A stretch of 64,000 nt of DNA, taken from NCBI RefSeq assembly GCF_011075055.1, contig NC_058154.1:10114475-10178474 (forward strand). Direction: 5' to 3'. How positions within the stretch are numbered: the stretch's first letter is position 1; the number at the start of each line of letters is the position of its first letter. This DNA comes from Mangifera indica (lineage: Eukaryota; Streptophyta; Magnoliopsida; Sapindales; Anacardiaceae). Below, in pieces: positions 60,080 through 64,000 of this stretch. Both the position numbers and the translations under genes were made by a program. The notes under the pieces are model-generated. The model saw only the letters and a program-made list of their open reading frames with translations. It was not told the DNA's origin and did not search any database.

Positions 60080-63000
60080 GCCGGGTTAATAAATGAAAAA
60101 GTGTCAAAAATTACGGGTAAGTTTGTATCGTAATGGGTAATTGTTAGGGCTTGGTTGTTTGTAAATCTTTTGATCTCTTCTTTTACTCTTTAATTTTAGA
60201 TTTTATTTCAAGTTTTGTGAGAAATTATTAGAAATTTGATAATATAATTTGGGAAGAATAGAAAGGTTAGGGTTGATACATCGAATTATTAAAGGGGTTC
60301 TAATTTGGAGTTGAATAATGTTACGCGTACATATTTTTTTATATAATTTAAGTATACAAATAATGTATTATTATATGATTGAATGTTATTTCATCTTTAA
60401 TTCAAAATCATTTAATTATATGATAACATGTTATCTTAACTTTAATTTACTTAAATTCACACTTGTGGGTAGCAAATGTTATCAAAGATATTTTTATAAT
60501 TATTGAGCCTGAAATTAAAATAAATCAAATGTGAAATATAAATTTTATAAAGTTTTGAGGGAAATTGTTATTAACTTCAATGCATATTATACATATTATA
60601 AAGTCAACAAAGGGCATTTTATTTGTTTTAAAATATATAAATATATATATATTTAATATATATTTTTATGTAATTGAATAATTTTAAATTAAAGATAAAT
60701 CAATGTTCAATAACGTGATGACACACATAAATATATATTTGATATATATTCTTATGTAATTGAGTGATTTTAAATTAAAGATAAATCAATGTTCAATAAC
60801 GTGATGATACACATAAATATGTATTTATATATATACTTAAAGTAAATATATATAGTATTATTCTCTGTTTTTGCAACAACTATAACATGCCAAAGGAAAT
60901 TATTTTTTTTTTAATTTGCCTAGATGAAAAGAAAAATTGTCAAAAGAAAAACTTTGGGTAGAAAATAATTGTTGTCTTAGGAGAAAGTGATCTTTTCAAT
61001 TATGGCTACCATTTGCCCTACTGGGTTTGGTCATTTTCATCAATCAATAATCAATTGAAAGCCGAAGCGGCTGCTTAAATACAACATTTATTGATGAAAG
61101 GTAGTTCTTGACTGTGAAGCCCACCAATGAGTAGAGAATTGTAAAATTATTTTCAATCTGAAAATTCGAATATGCCCTTTTGCAGAACAATGCTTAATGC
61201 TCACAAAATTTCAAGGCCAATATGTACTTTTGCAGTTGCAGAGATTTTTAATTTACACATAAACTCAGAGCTTTTTAAAGGCCGTGACTTTCTGTTTGTG
61301 TTCATCCATTTGCTCAAGCTGCTGTATCTTTAATTACTTGTGCGGAGAGGGAGAATGACGAAGGAAAAAGGTTAAAACAAAAAGAAGCAAAAAGCAACAA
61401 CTGTGCTTTGTCCTTTTTTACATGTGCCTGGGGTTTGAGGATGACAGCTTAGCCCTAAGACTTCGGTTGATTTATTGAACAATCTTGATTCATGAGTCCA
61501 AAGAGTGAGATTTCAAGAATAATTCTTGACTTATCTGATGTAGTCGTTATAAGATTAATCATTGAATTTGAAATTTTATTTATTTGGTATGGTCGATTTA
61601 CTCCCTAATGGACAATCTGGCTTCATCATGGAATAATCTTGGTTCTTGGAGGTAGAGGCTTAAAACTATAGAATGATTTCATCCATTCTTTCATATCATC
61701 TTTTAGCATATGAAAATTAAGATCTTTTTTTTCTTTTTCTGTTTCTGCAAAATGAAAAGTAGAGAGTAAATCTGCTGTTTAAAAGATGCAACAAAGGGAC
61801 TTTGAAGTGTTTTCTTGAAGCAATCTTTTGAAATGAAAACAACTAAAACATTTCATGTATGAATGCAATAAAAAAAACACATCTAACATGAAAATTGAAA
61901 ATGAAACAAAACAAATTCTTTCCAAGGATTTGAAGGTTCATATCAAAAACCAAAACCACAGTACTTTCATTTTTCCAAAGCCTTTAACATATGGTACTGA
62001 GCTATATTGAAGAACAGGTGTTTGAATAAAGAAAAGGTAAGTTTTTGGTTAGAATGGAAGGTAGCTTTTGGCATAGGGTACTTTCATTGAACACCACACA
62101 AGTGGGGAAGAGAATTTAAGATGGCTCTCTAGTTTTATGTCAGATTGTTTTGGGGCTAGGCTCTAGTTTGAAGACTCAAAATGTCCAAACAGATTTTTCC
62201 AATGGGAATTCCTTTAAAGTTGGTATGTTTTTAATGAAAGCTACAATGAGGGAACCAAATGTTTCCATATATGTACTAGAATGTGAAAGTTCATCACAAC
62301 TACAATTTTGACTGGACATTATAAAATCTGTCTTGAAGAAGAATTAAAAATCATGTGACTGATGAAAATGGAGCCTTATTATTAACATGTAATTGCAGAA
62401 ACTGAACTGTTCACTACGATATTGTAATGTTTTAATGACCAAATCAGGCCTTACCCCAATCAAGGTCCTGCTCTAGTTTAGTGTCAGTCCAACCAGTCCA
62501 ATCAACGGTTAAACCAGTGAAATCATATCAAAAAGTGAAAAACCCAAATCTTCATCTTTTCAATCTGATCCCCAATTCTTCACAACCAAACTCTCATCTC
62601 CACACTCAACAAAACCTAACCCTCACTCCTTCATTAACAACACCCATGATTATGGTTTCCTCTTCAACAAGTTTCTTCTAGTCATAGCGGCAAAGTCCTC
62701 CAATTCAATGATGCATCTTTGCTATCACCGCTTCCTCTCAAATTTCATTATCTTGAGTTTTACTCTTTCTTCTCTGATGATTGCAATAGTGTGAAGTTGA
62801 TTTTTGGAAGAAAAGAAGAGGTAAAAGGTAAATGTTGAATAAGTCAAAAGGAGAAGGAGTTAGAATTCATGTGTGTTATCAAATGGTTGTGGAACAAAGG
62901 AGAGAACCATTGAGTAATTTGAACTCTAGGAACACGGGAGTGTAGTGGCTATTATTTAATGTCGAGATTCCAACGAGGAATCAAAAATTTGTCACAATGG

Positions 63001-63760
63001 ATTCAAATTTTTGATAGTAGTCAAAGTTAAAAATGTGTTATGTCGATCGATTCAATCGCTTTGACTTGTGTTTGAATAGGGAACTGACACAACTCGGCCG
63101 GTTCAAGCATAGATCAAAACTATTCAAACACTAAAGACAATTTTTTGCTAATATAGAATTGCCAAAGGCCTCAGATCTTTATCGAACAAGTTCAATTGGC
63201 CCGTCTCATCTGAGTTTACCATGCTACATTGTACACAAAGAATACAAAAATACCGAAGATCTTGATATATTTGTAAGTTGAAGTTGAAATGTAAGGAATA
63301 TTAGCTCAAGTGAAACCATATGTTGGCTTCTTATAATGCAATTTGGAACATTTTATAGGAAATGCTTTAGATGACTACCTATAGTGAATCAGTGCCGTCC
63401 ATGACTATTTTATTGAGCTACACGACATTTTCTAAAAGCAATTGGAACTCCAGATCATAACTTTGATTTTTTATCGCTGCCCCATACGCCACAGCAAATA
63501 TATAAACATATATATATATAGGCAAATGGGTTGAATGCATGGTCTTAGTTAACAGTTGTTGGGAATGAGAAATTGATGCATACCAACCTGAAATTTGCCT
63601 TCTATGTCATCATCAACTACTCCCACAAAAGATAATGTTATCTCTTTTACTTTTGCCAAGTCCACTTTGAAGTTCATTCTTTGTTCAGACTTTTATTATT
63701 ATTGACATCTTGATCAAAGATTAGACTGACCTACAATCTTGTGTGGTGAGAAATAGAAAT
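60080..63760. other. Intergenic region before the DUF599 gene
   Basis: The first part holds short palindromic MITE-like words (60310-60440) and an 86-bp tandem duplication (60600-60850). From 61000 on the sequence is less AT-rich but no protein family was recognised. The 66-residue frame at 62481-62681 is Ser/Pro/Thr-rich and not family-like. A short TATATATATA run is at about 63508. Confidence 0.4.
60630..60840. repeat. 86-bp tandem duplication
   Basis: The block starting ATTTTAAATTAAAG at 60681 is repeated at 60767 with very few changes, including CAATGTTCAATAACGTGATG in both copies. It belongs to the short AT-rich repeat family seen around 22680-22870. Confidence 0.75.
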
Positions 63761-63763
63761 AGA

Positions 63764-63931
63764 ATGGTTTGGAGGAAGGAATACCTGGATGTAGCCTTAG
63801 TCCCAAGTGGATTACTGATCATGGTTTGTTATCATCTCTACCTTCTCTACAGATGCCTGAAATTTCCTGAGAAGACAGTTATTGGTTATGAGAATCACTG
63901 CAGAAAAGCTTGGGTTGAAAAAATGGTACAG
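63764..63931 (+). CDS. DUF599 family membrane protein, first exon (partial, runs off the window)
   Basis: Starting at ATG 63764 the frame reads MVWRKEYLDVALVPSGLLIM and then a hydrophobic YHLYLLYR segment, followed by FPEKTVIGYENHCRKAWVEK and MVQ, and stops at a donor CAG|GTAGAT after 63931. This matches the conserved N terminus of plant DUF599 proteins (family knowledge: 'YLD-x-x-LVP-x-G', 'YH-x-W-L', 'T-V-IG-x-x-x-x-x-R-x-x-WV'), predicted multi-spanning membrane proteins of unknown role. The 168 bases are exactly 56 codons. Remaining exons lie beyond position 64000. It is shorter than 60 codons, so a simple length filter would miss it. Confidence 0.8.
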
Positions 63932-64000
63932 GTAGATATTCCCCCTTTTCATATAACTTTACTAAAATCATATAAAATTTGGCTTAACCATTCTATACAA

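Noticed and set aside
1..64000. CRISPR arrays, bacterial operons, organelle insertions, rRNA or tRNA genes
   Set aside because: No regularly spaced direct repeats, Shine-Dalgarno-led gene runs or recognisable organelle genes were seen; tRNAs were not searched for exhaustively by eye.

Overview
This is a 64 kb piece of an AT-rich plant nuclear genome. The genes are split by GT-AG introns, are widely spaced and lie on both strands. Their products (homogentisate dioxygenase, a SAWADEE homeodomain protein, a DUF599 protein, plant-type RING-H2 and PP28 proteins) point to a eudicot; I cannot name the species. No rRNA, tRNA, CRISPR array or bacterial-type operon was seen.

Layout. 1-8.2 kb is repeat-rich, with a MYB/SANT-like transposase-associated gene remnant (2171-2710) and other decayed fragments. 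8.3-12.4 kb (minus) holds a complete nine-exon homogentisate 1,2-dioxygenase gene. 12.6-15.3 kb is nested MITEs followed by a decayed LRR fossil on the minus strand. 17.7-21.96 kb (minus) is a RING-H2 ubiquitin ligase gene with a 5'UTR intron. 26.1-33.4 kb (minus) is an eight-exon PP28/PDAP1-type phosphoprotein gene with a 3.9 kb repeat-bearing intron. 34.4-35.4 kb is a clean Mutator-like MITE with a perfect 9-bp target-site duplication. 38.6-42.8 kb (plus) is SHH2. 44.5-48.9 kb (plus) is an RTN4IP1-like mitochondrial oxidoreductase gene with two apparent lesions. 49.7-56.5 kb is a gene-free block of serial copies of the same MITE family. 57.97-60.08 kb (plus) is an intronless acidic protein with three C-S/E-P type motifs. 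The first exon of a DUF599 membrane protein lies at the right edge (63764-63931).

The genes look like unrelated neighbours rather than a pathway: tyrosine catabolism (HGO), ubiquitination (RING), RNA-directed DNA methylation (SHH2) and mitochondrial redox (RTN4IP1-like). Exon structures were built by hand from reading frames, splice consensus and family knowledge. For the four intact multi-exon genes every junction keeps phase.

The strongest second-look items are: (1) a Mutator-like MITE family with roughly a dozen copies or fragments in this window, six of them with 7-9 matching bases in 9-bp flanking duplications; (2) a 139-bp tandem duplication across the exon 1/intron 1 junction of HGO that creates a second copy of the donor site; (3) a 1-nt deletion plus a lost acceptor in the RTN4IP1-like gene; (4) a 34-bp perfect palindrome inside the 951-bp MITE. 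I did not find a convincing new multi-gene system.
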